This document shows, one piece after another, positions 35,435-44,628 of a stretch of DNA of 64,000 nt. Location of the stretch: contig NZ_LZHT01000115.1 of assembly GCF_001667315.1 (NCBI RefSeq), forward strand, positions 1 through 64,000, in the 5' to 3' direction. The stretch's first letter is position 1. The number at the start of each line of letters is the position of its first letter. The position numbers and the translations under genes are program-made. The DNA is from Mycobacterium sp. 852002-10029_SCH5224772 (GTDB lineage Bacteria > Actinomycetota > Actinomycetes > Mycobacteriales > Mycobacteriaceae). Below the pieces are notes generated by a model that worked only from the letters and a program-made list of their open reading frames with translations, was not told the DNA's origin and did not search any database.

Positions 35435-36649
35435 ATGGCCCCGATGCGAACAGTCGCGGAACATCAGCGCGTTGTCGCCGATTTGATTCGTTCCCGGCCG
35501 CCGGCTCCGGTCGCGCTGACCGACGCCCAGGGCCTGGTCCTGGCCGAGGACGTGGTCGCCCAACTGGCGCTGCCGGTCTTCGACAACTCCGCGATGGACG
35601 GATACGCGGTGCACGCCGAGGACACGTCGGCCGCGACACCGGAGAACCCGGTGGTGTTGCCGGTCGCCGAGGACATTCCGGCCGGACGCACCGACGAACT
35701 GGCGCTGAAACCCGGTACGGCCCACCGGATCATGACGGGCGCGCCGCTGCCGGCCGGGGCGACGGCCATCGTCCCGGTCGAGGCCACCGACGGTGGTGTG
35801 GACGTCGTATCGATCCACGAGCCGCGCGAGGCCGGCAAGCACATCCGGCGCGCGGGTGAGGACGTCGCCCCCGGCACCACCGTGCTGCGCCGCGGCCAGG
35901 TCGTGACGCCGGCCGTGCTCGGCTTGGCAGCGGCGCTCGGAATCGCCGAGTTGCCGGTGATCCCGCGCCAACGGGTGCTGGTGATCTCGACCGGATCGGA
36001 GCTGGTGACCCCGGGCGAGGCGTTGCGGCCGGGGCAGATCTACGAGTCCAACTCGATCATGCTGGCCGGAGCCGTCCGCGACGCGGGCGCCGAATTGGTC
36101 GCCGTCGCGACCGCCGAAGACGATGTGGCCCAATTCAGTTCGATCATCGATCGGTACGCGGCCGACTCCGATCTGATCATCACCAGCGGCGGCGTCAGCG
36201 CCGGCGCCTACGAGGTGGTCAAGGACGCCTTTGGGCGCGAGGGCGACCAGGGCGTCGAATTCGTCAAGGTGGCCATGCAGCCGGGCATGCCGCAGGGCGT
36301 GGGCCGCGTGGCCGGCGCGACGATCGTCACGCTGCCCGGCAACCCGGTCAGCGCGCTGGTGTCCTTCGAGGTGTTCCTGCGGCCCGCGCTCCGCACGGCC
36401 ATGGGCCTGCCGGATCCCGAACGCCCGCACCGGTCCGCCATCCTCGCCGAGTCGCTGACCTCGCCGCGCGGCAAGCGCCAGTTCCGGCGCGCGGTACTCA
36501 GCGACGACGCGAGCTCCGTCACCAGCTACGGCCCGCCGGCATCGCACCACCTGCGGTGGCTGGCGTCGGCCAACGGGCTGCTCGATATCCCCGAAGACGT
36601 CGTCGAGGTGCCCGAGGGAACCCCGCTGCAGGTCTGGGATCTGCGCTAA
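35435..36649 (+). CDS. moeA2: Molybdopterin molybdenumtransferase MoeA2
   Basis: The 404-residue enzyme inserts molybdate into adenylylated molybdopterin in the last step of molybdenum cofactor synthesis. It shows the N-terminal PVFDNSAMDGYA, the HRIMTGAPLPAGA block, the MoCF-biosynthesis domain with LVISTGSEL and TSGGVSAGAYE, PGNPVSALVSFEVF and a C-terminal barrel. It matches MoeA2 (Rv0438c). ATG 35435 is used; ATG 35444 fits the M. tuberculosis N-terminus (MRTVAEHQ) equally well, and neither has a clear ribosome-binding site. It ends in a 4-bp convergent overlap with the MFS gene. Confidence 0.92.
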   Translation: MAPMRTVAEHQRVVADLIRSRPPAPVALTDAQGLVLAEDVVAQLALPVFDNSAMDGYAVHAEDTSAATPENPVVLPVAEDIPAGRTDELALKPGTAHRIMTGAPLPAGATAIVPVEATDGGVDVVSIHEPREAGKHIRRAGEDVAPGTTVLRRGQVVTPAVLGLAAALGIAELPVIPRQRVLVISTGSELVTPGEALRPGQIYESNSIMLAGAVRDAGAELVAVATAEDDVAQFSSIIDRYAADSDLIITSGGVSAGAYEVVKDAFGREGDQGVEFVKVAMQPGMPQGVGRVAGATIVTLPGNPVSALVSFEVFLRPALRTAMGLPDPERPHRSAILAESLTSPRGKRQFRRAVLSDDASSVTSYGPPASHHLRWLASANGLLDIPEDVVEVPEGTPLQVWDLR

Positions 36650-37893
36650 CCGGCCGGCGTCGCCACGTCCCGGTGGAATTCGTCGGCCCTGTCGAAGGCC
36701 GGGGTGTAGCGAATCGCGACGCCGACGACGGTCATCATCACCGGAATGGTGACCAGCGCCGCCGATAACCCCAGCCAGCCGGACAGGTGACCGATCAGCG
36801 GCGGACCGAGCAGGTAACCCAGCCAACCGGTCGCCGCCACGATGGCGATCGCCGATCCCGCTTCGCTCGCGCCGTAGGCCGCGCTGAAGGCGGTGGGCAC
36901 CAGCAGCGCCACACCGACGCCCAACGCCGCGAAGCCGAGCACGCTGACGCCCGCGTTGGCGGTCGCCAGCGTCACTCCCATGCCCACGACCGCCACCAGC
37001 GCCAGCGCCGGGAGCAACCGGCGACTGGGGACCCGGGCGTGCAGTCGGGGCGCTCCGAACCGGGTGATGACCATCGCACCCGTGTAGGCCGCGTAGCTCA
37101 GCGCCGAGGCGCTCGGGCCGGCACCGACGACGTTGCGCAGGTAGTTGGCCGACCAGTCGGTGGCCGCACCCTCGCACAGGAAGGACGCGAACGAGACCGC
37201 GGCCAGGATCGCCACCGTCGGCGTCATCCAGGCCCACCTACCCAGGGCCGGTCCCGACGACGCGCCCGCCGCGGCGGCCGCGTCGGGGATCAGGCGACGG
37301 GTGAGCGTTCCCACTACGACCAGCACGACCGCCCCGAGGACCGTCAGCTGGGCGGTCAGGTCGATGCCCGCGCCGACGCACGCCGCGCCGACCAGTGCCC
37401 CCACCAGCGTCCCGACGCTCCACATGCCGTGGAACCGTGCCATGAGCGGCGCCCGGGCGGCCCGCTCGACCGTCGCCGCCTGGGTGTTCATCGCGACGTC
37501 CAGCGCCCCCTGGAACGTCCCCCACAACGCCAGCGCACCGAACAGCGCGGGCCCGGACCTGGCCAGGCCCACCGTCGTCCCCGCGGCCGCGTAGCCGGCG
37601 ACCATCACCGGGATCAGCCGGTGGCTGCCCCAGCGGCGCAGCGCCCAGTGGCTTCCCAGCGTGGCCACGACCGATCCCAGCGGTGCGCCGAACAGCGCGG
37701 TGCCCAGCGCGGCGTCGGACAGGCCCAGCTCGGCCTTGATCCGCGGAATGTGGGCGGCCCACGACGAAAACACCAGACCGTGGGCGATGAATGCGGCGGT
37801 GACGCCACGTGTCGCCTGACGCACCGGTGTCGCCCACCGGTCGGCACTGTGCGGTTGCATGTCGAAGGTGAACGTTCCTCCGCGGGCGTCCAC
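36646..37893 (-). CDS. Major facilitator superfamily permease
   Basis: The 415-residue protein has about twelve hydrophobic segments in two halves. The MFS loop-2 signature is weak but visible (FGAPLGSVVATLGSHWALRRWGSHR). The stretch FQGALDVAMNTQAATVE is typical of the YbjJ/FucP-like group of MFS proteins. The substrate is unknown. GTG 37893 is used; an in-frame ATG at 37860 (MQPHSADRW) is possible. It is divergent from psd with only 31 bp between starts. Confidence 0.85.
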   Translation of the reverse strand: MDARGGTFTFDMQPHSADRWATPVRQATRGVTAAFIAHGLVFSSWAAHIPRIKAELGLSDAALGTALFGAPLGSVVATLGSHWALRRWGSHRLIPVMVAGYAAAGTTVGLARSGPALFGALALWGTFQGALDVAMNTQAATVERAARAPLMARFHGMWSVGTLVGALVGAACVGAGIDLTAQLTVLGAVVLVVVGTLTRRLIPDAAAAAGASSGPALGRWAWMTPTVAILAAVSFASFLCEGAATDWSANYLRNVVGAGPSASALSYAAYTGAMVITRFGAPRLHARVPSRRLLPALALVAVVGMGVTLATANAGVSVLGFAALGVGVALLVPTAFSAAYGASEAGSAIAIVAATGWLGYLLGPPLIGHLSGWLGLSAALVTIPVMMTVVGVAIRYTPAFDRADEFHRDVATPAG

Positions 37894-37924
37894 GAATCAA
37901 TCGCGGGCTCCGTAAGATGGCCGC

Positions 37925-38647
37925 GTGGCACGACGCCCCCGCACTATCGGCCCCACCGCCCAAGACCCGGGCTTCAGCCCCCAACATGCGCTGGAGTTGG
38001 TGCGCTCCGCCATTCCGCCGGTGCACCCGGCCGGGCGCCCGTTCATCGGCGCAGGGCTGGCGCTGGCCCTGGCCGGTCGCCGTCACCGATGGGTACGACG
38101 GGCGGCCCTGCTGGCGGCGGGTGCCTGCGCGGGGTTCTTCCGCCACCCCCCACGGGTGCCGCCCGCCCGGCCCGGCGCCATCGTCGCTCCCGCCGACGGC
38201 GAGATCTGCGTGATCGACTTCGCGACGCCGCCCGCCGAACTGAGCATGGGTGATGCGGCGCTGCCGCGGATCAGCATCTTTCTTTCGCTGCTGGACGCCC
38301 ACGTGCAGCGCGCACCGGTCAGCGGCGAGGTGATCGCCGTGCAGCACCGGCCGGGCCGCTTCAGTTCGGCCGACCTGGCCGCCGCGAGCACCGAAAACGA
38401 ACGCACCAGCCTGCGCATCCGCACGGCGACCGGGGCGGACGTGGTCGCGGTGCAGGTCGCCGGGCTGCTGGCCCGGCGCATCATCTGCGACGCGCACGTC
38501 GGGGACAAGTTGTCGATCGGTGACACCTACGGTCTGATCCGGTTCGGCTCCCGGCTCGACACCTACCTGCCGGCGGGCGCCGAACCGCTGGTGACCGTGG
38601 GCCAGCGCGCGATCGCCGGCGAGACCGTGTTGGCCGAGCTGCCATGA
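37925..38647 (+). CDS. psd: Phosphatidylserine decarboxylase proenzyme
   Basis: The 240-residue proenzyme converts phosphatidylserine to phosphatidylethanolamine at the inner membrane. It has FFRHPPR and VAPADGEICVIDFA in the middle, SIFLSLLDAHVQRAPVSG with the conserved His, and RFGSRLD near the C-terminus, the Gly-Ser site where the chain self-cleaves to form the pyruvoyl group. It matches Psd of M. tuberculosis. GTG 37925 is used. The stop overlaps the pssA start as ATGA, so both steps of PE synthesis are coupled. Confidence 0.95.
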   Translation: MARRPRTIGPTAQDPGFSPQHALELVRSAIPPVHPAGRPFIGAGLALALAGRRHRWVRRAALLAAGACAGFFRHPPRVPPARPGAIVAPADGEICVIDFATPPAELSMGDAALPRISIFLSLLDAHVQRAPVSGEVIAVQHRPGRFSSADLAAASTENERTSLRIRTATGADVVAVQVAGLLARRIICDAHVGDKLSIGDTYGLIRFGSRLDTYLPAGAEPLVTVGQRAIAGETVLAELP

Positions 38648-39504
38648 TCAGCAAGCCGCGCGGACGGGCGGTCAATCTGCAGATCCTGCCCAGCGCGATG
38701 ACGGTGCTCTCGGTGTGCGCGGGATTGACCTCGATCCGGTTCGCCCTCGAGCACCAGCCCAAGGCCGCGATGGCGCTGATCGCGGCGGCGGCCATCCTGG
38801 ACGGCCTGGACGGGCGGGTGGCGCGCATCCTGGACGCGCAGTCGCGGATGGGCGAGGAGATCGACTCGCTGGCCGACGCGGTGAACTTCGGCGTGACCCC
38901 GGCGATCGTGCTCTACGTAACGCTGCTGACCAGCTCGCCGGCCGGCTGGGTGGTGATCCTGCTCTACGCGGTCTGCGTCGTGTTGCGGCTGGCCCGGTTC
39001 AACGCTTTGCAGGACGACGGCAGCCAGCCCGCCTACACGCAAGAATTCTTCGTCGGCATGCCCGCACCGGCCGGCGCGATCTCGATGATCGGTCTGATCG
39101 GGCTCAAGCTGCAGTTCGGTGACGGCTGGTGGACGTCGCCGCTGTTCCTGTGCATCTGGATCACCGGGACCTCGATCCTGATGGTCAGCAAGATCCCGAT
39201 GCGCAAGATGCATGCGGTCGCGGTGCCGCCGAGTTGGGCCGCGCCGCTGCTGGCGATCCTGGCGATCTGCGCGGCGGCCGCGGTGCTGGCGCCCTACGTT
39301 TTGATCTGGGTGATCATCATCGCCTACCTGTGCCACGTGCCGTTCGCCATCCGTAACTCACGTTGGCTGGCCGCCCACCCTGAGGCGTGGGACGACGAAC
39401 CCAAGCAGCGCAGGGCCGCGCGCCGCGCGATCCGCCGGGCGCAGCCCAACCGCCGGTCGGTGGCGCGGCTGGGCCTGCGCAAGCCGGGCAGGCGCTTGCC
39501 GTGA
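38644..39504 (+). CDS. pssA: CDP-diacylglycerol-serine O-phosphatidyltransferase
   Basis: The 286-residue membrane enzyme makes phosphatidylserine from CDP-diacylglycerol and serine. It has the CDP-alcohol phosphotransferase signature DG-x2-AR-x8-G-x3-D-x3-D in LDGLDGRVARILD...GEEIDSLAD (about residues 57-82), six to eight hydrophobic segments and a basic tail (RRAARRAIRRAQPNRRS). Its ATG overlaps psd and its TGA overlaps the next start as GTGA, so psd-pssA-AAA form one tightly coupled operon. Confidence 0.95.
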   Translation: MISKPRGRAVNLQILPSAMTVLSVCAGLTSIRFALEHQPKAAMALIAAAAILDGLDGRVARILDAQSRMGEEIDSLADAVNFGVTPAIVLYVTLLTSSPAGWVVILLYAVCVVLRLARFNALQDDGSQPAYTQEFFVGMPAPAGAISMIGLIGLKLQFGDGWWTSPLFLCIWITGTSILMVSKIPMRKMHAVAVPPSWAAPLLAILAICAAAAVLAPYVLIWVIIIAYLCHVPFAIRNSRWLAAHPEAWDDEPKQRRAARRAIRRAQPNRRSVARLGLRKPGRRLP

Positions 39505-41672
39505 GTTCCGGCTCGGCCCGTCAGCTCACCTTGACGGCTCGGCTGAACACCTCGGCCGTCGACTCCCGTCGCGGCGTCGTTCGGTTGCATCCGAGTGCCG
39601 TTGCCGCACTGGGCATTCGGGAGTGGGATGCGGTGTCGCTGATCGGGTCGCGGACCACGGCGGCGGTCGCAGGCCTGGCCGGCCCGGACACACCGTTCGG
39701 CACCGTGCTGCTCGACGACGTGACGCTGTCCAACGCGGGACTGCGGGAGGGGACCGCGGTCGTCGTCGGCGCGGTCACGGTCTACGGCGCGCGGTCGGTG
39801 ACCTTGTCCGGCTCGACGCTGGCCACTCGGTCGATCACCCCGGTGACGCTGCGACAAGCCCTGCTCGGCAAGGTCCTCATGGTGGGCGACGCCGTGTCGC
39901 TGCTGCCCCGCGACCTGGGTCCCGGCACCTCTACCTCAGAGGCCACGCGTGCGCTGGCCACGGCGGTGGGCATCAGCTGGACCTCGGAGCTGCTGACCGT
40001 CACCGGCGTCGACCCCGACGGGCCGGTCAGCGTGCAGCCCAACTCGCTGGTCACCTGGGGCGCCGGCGCTGCCTCCGGTGCCGCGACGTCGTCGCGGATA
40101 TCGGTCGAGGTCGCCCGGCCGGAGATGGTCGTCGAGGAACTCAAAGGCACCCAGCCGCAGGCCGCCAAGCTCGTCGAGTGGCTCAAGCTCGCGCTCGACG
40201 AACCGCACCTGCTCGAGACCCTGGGCGCCGGCACCAACCTCGGCGTGTTGGTGTCGGGCCCGGCCGGCGTGGGCAAGGTGACCCTGGTCCGCGCGGTATG
40301 CGGCGACCGCAGGCTGGTCACGCTGGACGGCCCGGAGGTCGGCGCGCTGGGCGCCGAAGACCGGCTCAAGGCGGTGGCCTCAGCGGTGCAGACGGTGCGC
40401 GACGGCGGCGGCGTGCTGCTGATCACCGATGTAGACGCGCTCCTGCCGGCCACCGCCGAGCCGGTGGCCTCGTTGATCCTGGGCGAGCTGCGCACCGCGG
40501 TGGCCAGCGCGGGCGTCGCGTTGGTCGCCACCTCCGCGCGACCCGATCAACTCGATGCCCGGCTGCGCGCCCCCGACCTGTGTGATCGCGAGCTGGGCCT
40601 GCCGCTGCCCGACGCCGCCACCCGCAAGGCGCTGCTGGAGTCCCTCCTGCGAAACGTACCCGTCGGCGGGCTTGAGCTGGACGAGATCGCCTCGCGTACA
40701 CCGGGTTTCGTCGTCGCCGATCTGGCCGCGCTGGTGCGTGAGGCGGCGCTGCGGGCGGCGTCGCGGGCCAGCGCCGACGGCCGGCCCCCTGAGTTGAGAC
40801 AGGAGGATCTGGTCGGCGCGCTGACCGTCATCAGGCCGCTGTCCCGCTCGGGCACTGCGGAAGTGAGCGTCGGCGACATCACGCTCGATGACGTCGGCGA
40901 CATGGCCGAGGCCCGCCAAGCCCTGACCGAGGCCGTGTTGTGGCCGCTGCAGCATCCCGACACCTTCGCCCGCCTGGGCGTCGACCCGCCGCGCGGGGTG
41001 CTGCTGTACGGGCCGCCCGGCTGCGGCAAGACCTTCGTCGTGCGCGCGCTGGCCAGCACAGGGCAGCTGTCCGTGCACGCAGTCAAGGGCTCCGAGCTGA
41101 TGGACAAGTGGGTGGGCAGCTCGGAAAAGGCTGTGCGCGAACTGTTTCGGCGTGCCCGGGATTCGGCCCCGTCGCTGGTCTTCCTCGACGAGGTGGACGC
41201 GCTGGCGCCCCGGCGCGGGCAGAGCTTCGACTCGGGCGTCACCGATCGGGTGGTGGCCGCGTTGCTGACCGAACTAGACGGCGTCGATCCGCTGCGCGAC
41301 GTCGTCGTCCTGGGCGCCACCAACCGGCCGGATCTCATCGATCCCGCGCTGTTGCGGCCGGGCCGACTGGAGCGGCTGGTCTTCGTCGAACCCCCCGATG
41401 CCGCGGCCCGCCGCGAGATCCTGCGCACCGCGGGCAAATCGGTTCCGCTGAGCGCCGACGTCGACCTCGACGCGGTGGCGGCCGGGCTCGACGGCTACAG
41501 CGCCGCCGACTGCGTGGCGCTGCTGCGGGAGGCCGCGCTGACCGCCATGCGCCGATCCATCGACGCCACTGACGTCACGGCCGCCGACCTCGCGGCGGCA
41601 CGCGAAACTGTGCGCCCCTCTTTGGATCCCGTGCAGGTCGAGTCGCTACGGGCGTTCGCCAAAGCTTTGTAA
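39501..41672 (+). CDS. CDC48/VCP-like double AAA ATPase (Rv0435c homologue)
   Basis: The 723-residue protein has an N-domain of the CDC48 double-psi-barrel type (about residues 1-190) and two AAA modules. D1 has Walker A GPAGVGKV (K259 followed by Val rather than Ser/Thr) and a Walker B ending LLITDVDAL without the catalytic Glu, so it is probably weak or non-hydrolytic. D2 is canonical: GPPGCGKT (K510), LVFLDEVDAL, sensor ATNRPDLIDPALLRPGR. Such proteins unfold or remodel protein complexes. Coupling to psd-pssA suggests a link to the membrane or phospholipid synthesis, but no client is known. It overlaps the convergent tetR by 27 bp. Confidence 0.9.
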   Translation: MSSGSARQLTLTARLNTSAVDSRRGVVRLHPSAVAALGIREWDAVSLIGSRTTAAVAGLAGPDTPFGTVLLDDVTLSNAGLREGTAVVVGAVTVYGARSVTLSGSTLATRSITPVTLRQALLGKVLMVGDAVSLLPRDLGPGTSTSEATRALATAVGISWTSELLTVTGVDPDGPVSVQPNSLVTWGAGAASGAATSSRISVEVARPEMVVEELKGTQPQAAKLVEWLKLALDEPHLLETLGAGTNLGVLVSGPAGVGKVTLVRAVCGDRRLVTLDGPEVGALGAEDRLKAVASAVQTVRDGGGVLLITDVDALLPATAEPVASLILGELRTAVASAGVALVATSARPDQLDARLRAPDLCDRELGLPLPDAATRKALLESLLRNVPVGGLELDEIASRTPGFVVADLAALVREAALRAASRASADGRPPELRQEDLVGALTVIRPLSRSGTAEVSVGDITLDDVGDMAEARQALTEAVLWPLQHPDTFARLGVDPPRGVLLYGPPGCGKTFVVRALASTGQLSVHAVKGSELMDKWVGSSEKAVRELFRRARDSAPSLVFLDEVDALAPRRGQSFDSGVTDRVVAALLTELDGVDPLRDVVVLGATNRPDLIDPALLRPGRLERLVFVEPPDAAARREILRTAGKSVPLSADVDLDAVAAGLDGYSAADCVALLREAALTAMRRSIDATDVTAADLAAARETVRPSLDPVQVESLRAFAKAL

Positions 41673-42242
41673 TACGGCCAACGCCGACGCCGCCACGTCC
41701 TTTTCGAGCCAGAACGGCATCGGATCGTCGTGGGCGTGGCGCCGCACCACGGCGTACGGCAGGTCGGCGACCGCGCGCGCGACGGCATCGACGGATCGCG
41801 GCCTGGCGTTCCCATACAGTTGCCGGGCCAACACCGCGATGCGCTCGGTCAGCGGGGCGTTCATCGCGGCGAGCGTCTGCCGAAATGCCGCGTCGGGCTC
41901 GTCGTCGAGCAGGTCGCCCGGCCGGATCGTCAACAACAGCCGGGCATCCTCGGGCAGCGCACGCGCGAAGCCGACGGCGGCCACAGCCATCGCCACGGCG
42001 GTGTCCGCCGGGGTGTCGGCGTCGGCGGCCAACGCCCGGGCCTGGAAGCGTTCCAGCGCACGCAGCCAGGCCGCCGTCAGGATGCCGTCGCGGTTGCCGA
42101 ACCGGTGATACAGCGTCCCCGCCGGTGCGCCACTGGTTTTCGCGATGGCGGCCACGCTGGCCGCGCGCGGTCCGCCGTCGAGCACCAGCTCCCGGGCGGC
42201 GTCGAGGATCACATCGGTTTCATGCTTTCGCGGAGGCGCCAT
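41646..42242 (-). CDS. TetR-family regulator, divergent from a DUF2867 gene
   Basis: The 198-residue regulator has a DNA-binding domain at about residues 8-58 (ETDVILDAARELVLDGGPRAA, APAGTLYHRFGNRDGILTAAW) and a helical effector domain. It is divergent from the DUF2867-like gene with just 21 bp between start codons, so it very probably controls that gene and itself from one shared operator. Its 3' end overlaps the AAA ATPase gene. It is the first gene of the accessory segment. Confidence 0.87.
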   Translation of the reverse strand: MAPPRKHETDVILDAARELVLDGGPRAASVAAIAKTSGAPAGTLYHRFGNRDGILTAAWLRALERFQARALAADADTPADTAVAMAVAAVGFARALPEDARLLLTIRPGDLLDDEPDAAFRQTLAAMNAPLTERIAVLARQLYGNARPRSVDAVARAVADLPYAVVRRHAHDDPMPFWLEKDVAASALAVLQSFGERP

Positions 42243-42263
42243 GATCTAGTACAGTCCTTCTAT

Positions 42264-43085
42264 ATGGAACGATTACCCTATATCGATGAGCATGCCATAA
42301 CCGTCGACGCGAACCGCGCAGACACGTGGTCGGCGCTGCTGCGGGTGATGTGTCGCGACCCGCACGACGCGACGACGGTCCCCTTCGGCTTCGTCCTGGA
42401 CGAGGCTGTCGCGCCGGCGCGGTTCGCGCTGAAGGGCCGCCATTGGTTCGCGGTCTACCGGTGGGTGTTCGAGCTGGACGACCTCGACGACACCGCCCGC
42501 ACCCGATTGCGCGCGGCCACCTGGGCGGCCTTCCCGGGTATCCACGGGAAGGCCTACCGGGCGCTCGTCATCGGCACCGGCGCGCACCGCATCGTCGTGC
42601 GGCAGACGCTGAAACGCGTTGCGGTGTCGGCGCTTTCCGGGCCAGCGCAAACCGGCGATGCGGCCAATTACGTGGACGTTTTCGAAGTGCCGATCGCCGC
42701 CGGCGACGCGCGCACCGCAGAACAAACCTTTCGTGACGCGCTGGGCGACACACCGGGGACCCTCGGGAAGCTCGTCTTTTGGGTCCACCGCCACGTGCTG
42801 AGGTTGCGCCTGGGCCCGGCCCGCTCTCCCGGTCACCTCATCGGCTGGCGGATCGTTCGTTCGGATCCCGACGAGTTGGTCCTGGCGACATGCGGGCCGC
42901 TCATGCGCGGCGAGCTGACGCTGCGACGCCGGGACGATCAACGCGCCGTCCTGACCACCCGCCTGCACTACCGCCAGAAACTCGCCGCCCGGGCGGTCTG
43001 GGCGCTGGTGGGCCCCCTGCACCGGATCCTGGCCCCGCAGCTGATGCGGCGCAGCGCTCGCCGGGGCCTCGTCCCCGCAAGATAA
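42264..43085 (+). CDS. DUF2867-like protein
   Basis: This 273-residue soluble protein is the type annotated DUF2867, probably of a START/Bet v1-like fold. It starts DEHAITVDANRADTWSALLRVM and has a later segment GWRIVRSDPDELVLATCGPLMRGEL and a basic C-terminus. The first ATG, at 42264, lies 21 bp from the divergent tetR start, leaving no room for a Shine-Dalgarno with a normal leader. The mRNA may be leaderless. The ligand and function are unknown. Confidence 0.75.
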   Translation: MERLPYIDEHAITVDANRADTWSALLRVMCRDPHDATTVPFGFVLDEAVAPARFALKGRHWFAVYRWVFELDDLDDTARTRLRAATWAAFPGIHGKAYRALVIGTGAHRIVVRQTLKRVAVSALSGPAQTGDAANYVDVFEVPIAAGDARTAEQTFRDALGDTPGTLGKLVFWVHRHVLRLRLGPARSPGHLIGWRIVRSDPDELVLATCGPLMRGELTLRRRDDQRAVLTTRLHYRQKLAARAVWALVGPLHRILAPQLMRRSARRGLVPAR

Positions 43086-43105
43086 ACGAGCCGCGCCGCT
43101 CAAAT

Positions 43106-43138
43106 TTGCAGTTAACTGCAATCTTGCGTGTTACTGCA
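43106..43138. promoter_or_regulatory. Palindromic operator pair upstream of the LuxE/LuxC-like operon
   Basis: TTGCAGTTAACTGCAA (43106-43121) is a perfect 16-bp palindrome. A second, weaker copy TGCGTGTTACTGCA lies at 43125-43138, with an 18-bp start-to-start spacing. Both lie 54-86 bp before the first gene. They are candidate sites for the TetR protein encoded at the end of the operon. Confidence 0.7.
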
Positions 43139-43191
43139 TTGCCGGGCTATGGTGACCCTCGCGCGAAGCCGCAATGAATCGAGGGACGCCG

Positions 43192-44628
43192 ATGACAGTC
43201 ACGCACCACGCGGCGCGGCCGCTGAGCGAGTTCATGAACGACCCGATCAGCTTCTTCGGCCACTCCTACACGCGGATGCACAGCATCGGACGTCGCGAGC
43301 TCGAAGAGCTGCAGCGCCAAGCCATGCGCATCCGCTTCGCCGAGCACTATCGAAGCATCGAGATCTTGCGCAAGCTGGCCGACCGGCTGGGTATCAGTGC
43401 GCTCGATCGCTTCGATGATGTTGTGCCGCTGATGTTTTCGCATACGGCGTTCAAATCGTACCCGGCGGCGCTGATCGACAAGAAGCGCTTCGACCTGATG
43501 ACCCAGTGGCTGGACAAGCTGACCAGCTATGACTTGTCGGGCGTGGACACGACCGGATGCGCCGGCATCGACGACTGGATCGACCGCCTCGACGAACAGA
43601 CTCCGCTCGAGGTCATCACCTCCAGCGGCACCACCGGCACCATTTCGATCCTGCCCAAGGACAAGCGCGGCGCCGAAGAAGGCATGGTGCTCTGGAAGAT
43701 CTGTCTGTTTCAGACATTTGGCCAAGAACCCACCGAGGCGGAACTCAATCCCTCGGTCGACGTGGTGTGGCCCAACTTCGCCAGCGGCAAGCTCGGCCAT
43801 CTGCGCATCGCCAACATGATCAAGCGCGGCTTCACCGGCGGCGACGAAACCAGATTTCACGCCCTGTATCCGGGCGCGATCGACACCGACCTGATGTTTC
43901 TGGCCTCCAAGATGCGCGCTGCAGCGTCCCGCGGTGAACTCGATCGGCTCGAAGTCGACCCCGCACTGGCCGCCCGCAAGGATGAGTTCATCGCCATGCA
44001 GGCGCGCCAGGCCGACGACATGGAGGCGTTCTTCACCCGGCTCAGCGACCAGTTACGCGGCAAACGGGTCTTCATGCTGGGCACCTACCACCTGATGTAT
44101 GACATCGCCAAGGCCGGTCTGCAGCGTGGAGTTCGAAACGTGTTCGCCCCAGACTCGGCGATTCTGACCGGCGGCGGCATGAAAGGCGTTGCGCTGCCCG
44201 ATGATTTCATGGACGTGATCAAGGAGTTTCTCGGCGTCGATCGCATCCAGGTCGGTTACGGCTTCTCCGAATCGAGCACCTTTCACTGGGGCTGTAGTCA
44301 GGGCCGCTACCACGTGGCGCCGTGGGTCATCCCCTTCGTACTCGATCCCGACACCAGCGAGCCGCTTCCCCGCACCGGCATCCAGACCGGCCGCGCCGCC
44401 GTCTACGACATCCTGCTGCGCGCCCACTGGGGTGGTGTCATCTCCGGTGACGAAGTCATCATCAACTGGGACCTGCGGTGTCCGTGCGGGCAGGTCAGCG
44501 TCGCCTTCGAACCCGAGATCACCCGCTACAGCGAGAAGCAGGGCGTTGACGACGACCGAATCACCTGCGCCGCGACGCAAGAGGTGCACAACGAAGCGGT
44601 CAACTTCATGAAGGGCGTCGAGCTGTGA
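43192..44628 (+). CDS. LuxE/PaaK-like acyl-activating enzyme (acyl-protein synthetase-like)
   Basis: The 478-residue adenylate-forming enzyme of the LuxE/phenylacetate-CoA-ligase group has the ATP-binding loop SSGTTGT (residues 144-150), VQVGYGFSESS as the adenylate motif, and a PaaK-like C-terminal part with GDEVIINWDLRCPCG. In luminous bacteria LuxE activates fatty acids and hands the acyl group to LuxC; the LuxC-like gene follows here with a GTGA overlap. This protein is about 100 residues longer than LuxE. ATG 43192 has GAGGGA 6 nt upstream; ATG 43174 is less likely. The acyl substrate is unknown. Confidence 0.85.
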   Translation: MTVTHHAARPLSEFMNDPISFFGHSYTRMHSIGRRELEELQRQAMRIRFAEHYRSIEILRKLADRLGISALDRFDDVVPLMFSHTAFKSYPAALIDKKRFDLMTQWLDKLTSYDLSGVDTTGCAGIDDWIDRLDEQTPLEVITSSGTTGTISILPKDKRGAEEGMVLWKICLFQTFGQEPTEAELNPSVDVVWPNFASGKLGHLRIANMIKRGFTGGDETRFHALYPGAIDTDLMFLASKMRAAASRGELDRLEVDPALAARKDEFIAMQARQADDMEAFFTRLSDQLRGKRVFMLGTYHLMYDIAKAGLQRGVRNVFAPDSAILTGGGMKGVALPDDFMDVIKEFLGVDRIQVGYGFSESSTFHWGCSQGRYHVAPWVIPFVLDPDTSEPLPRTGIQTGRAAVYDILLRAHWGGVISGDEVIINWDLRCPCGQVSVAFEPEITRYSEKQGVDDDRITCAATQEVHNEAVNFMKGVEL

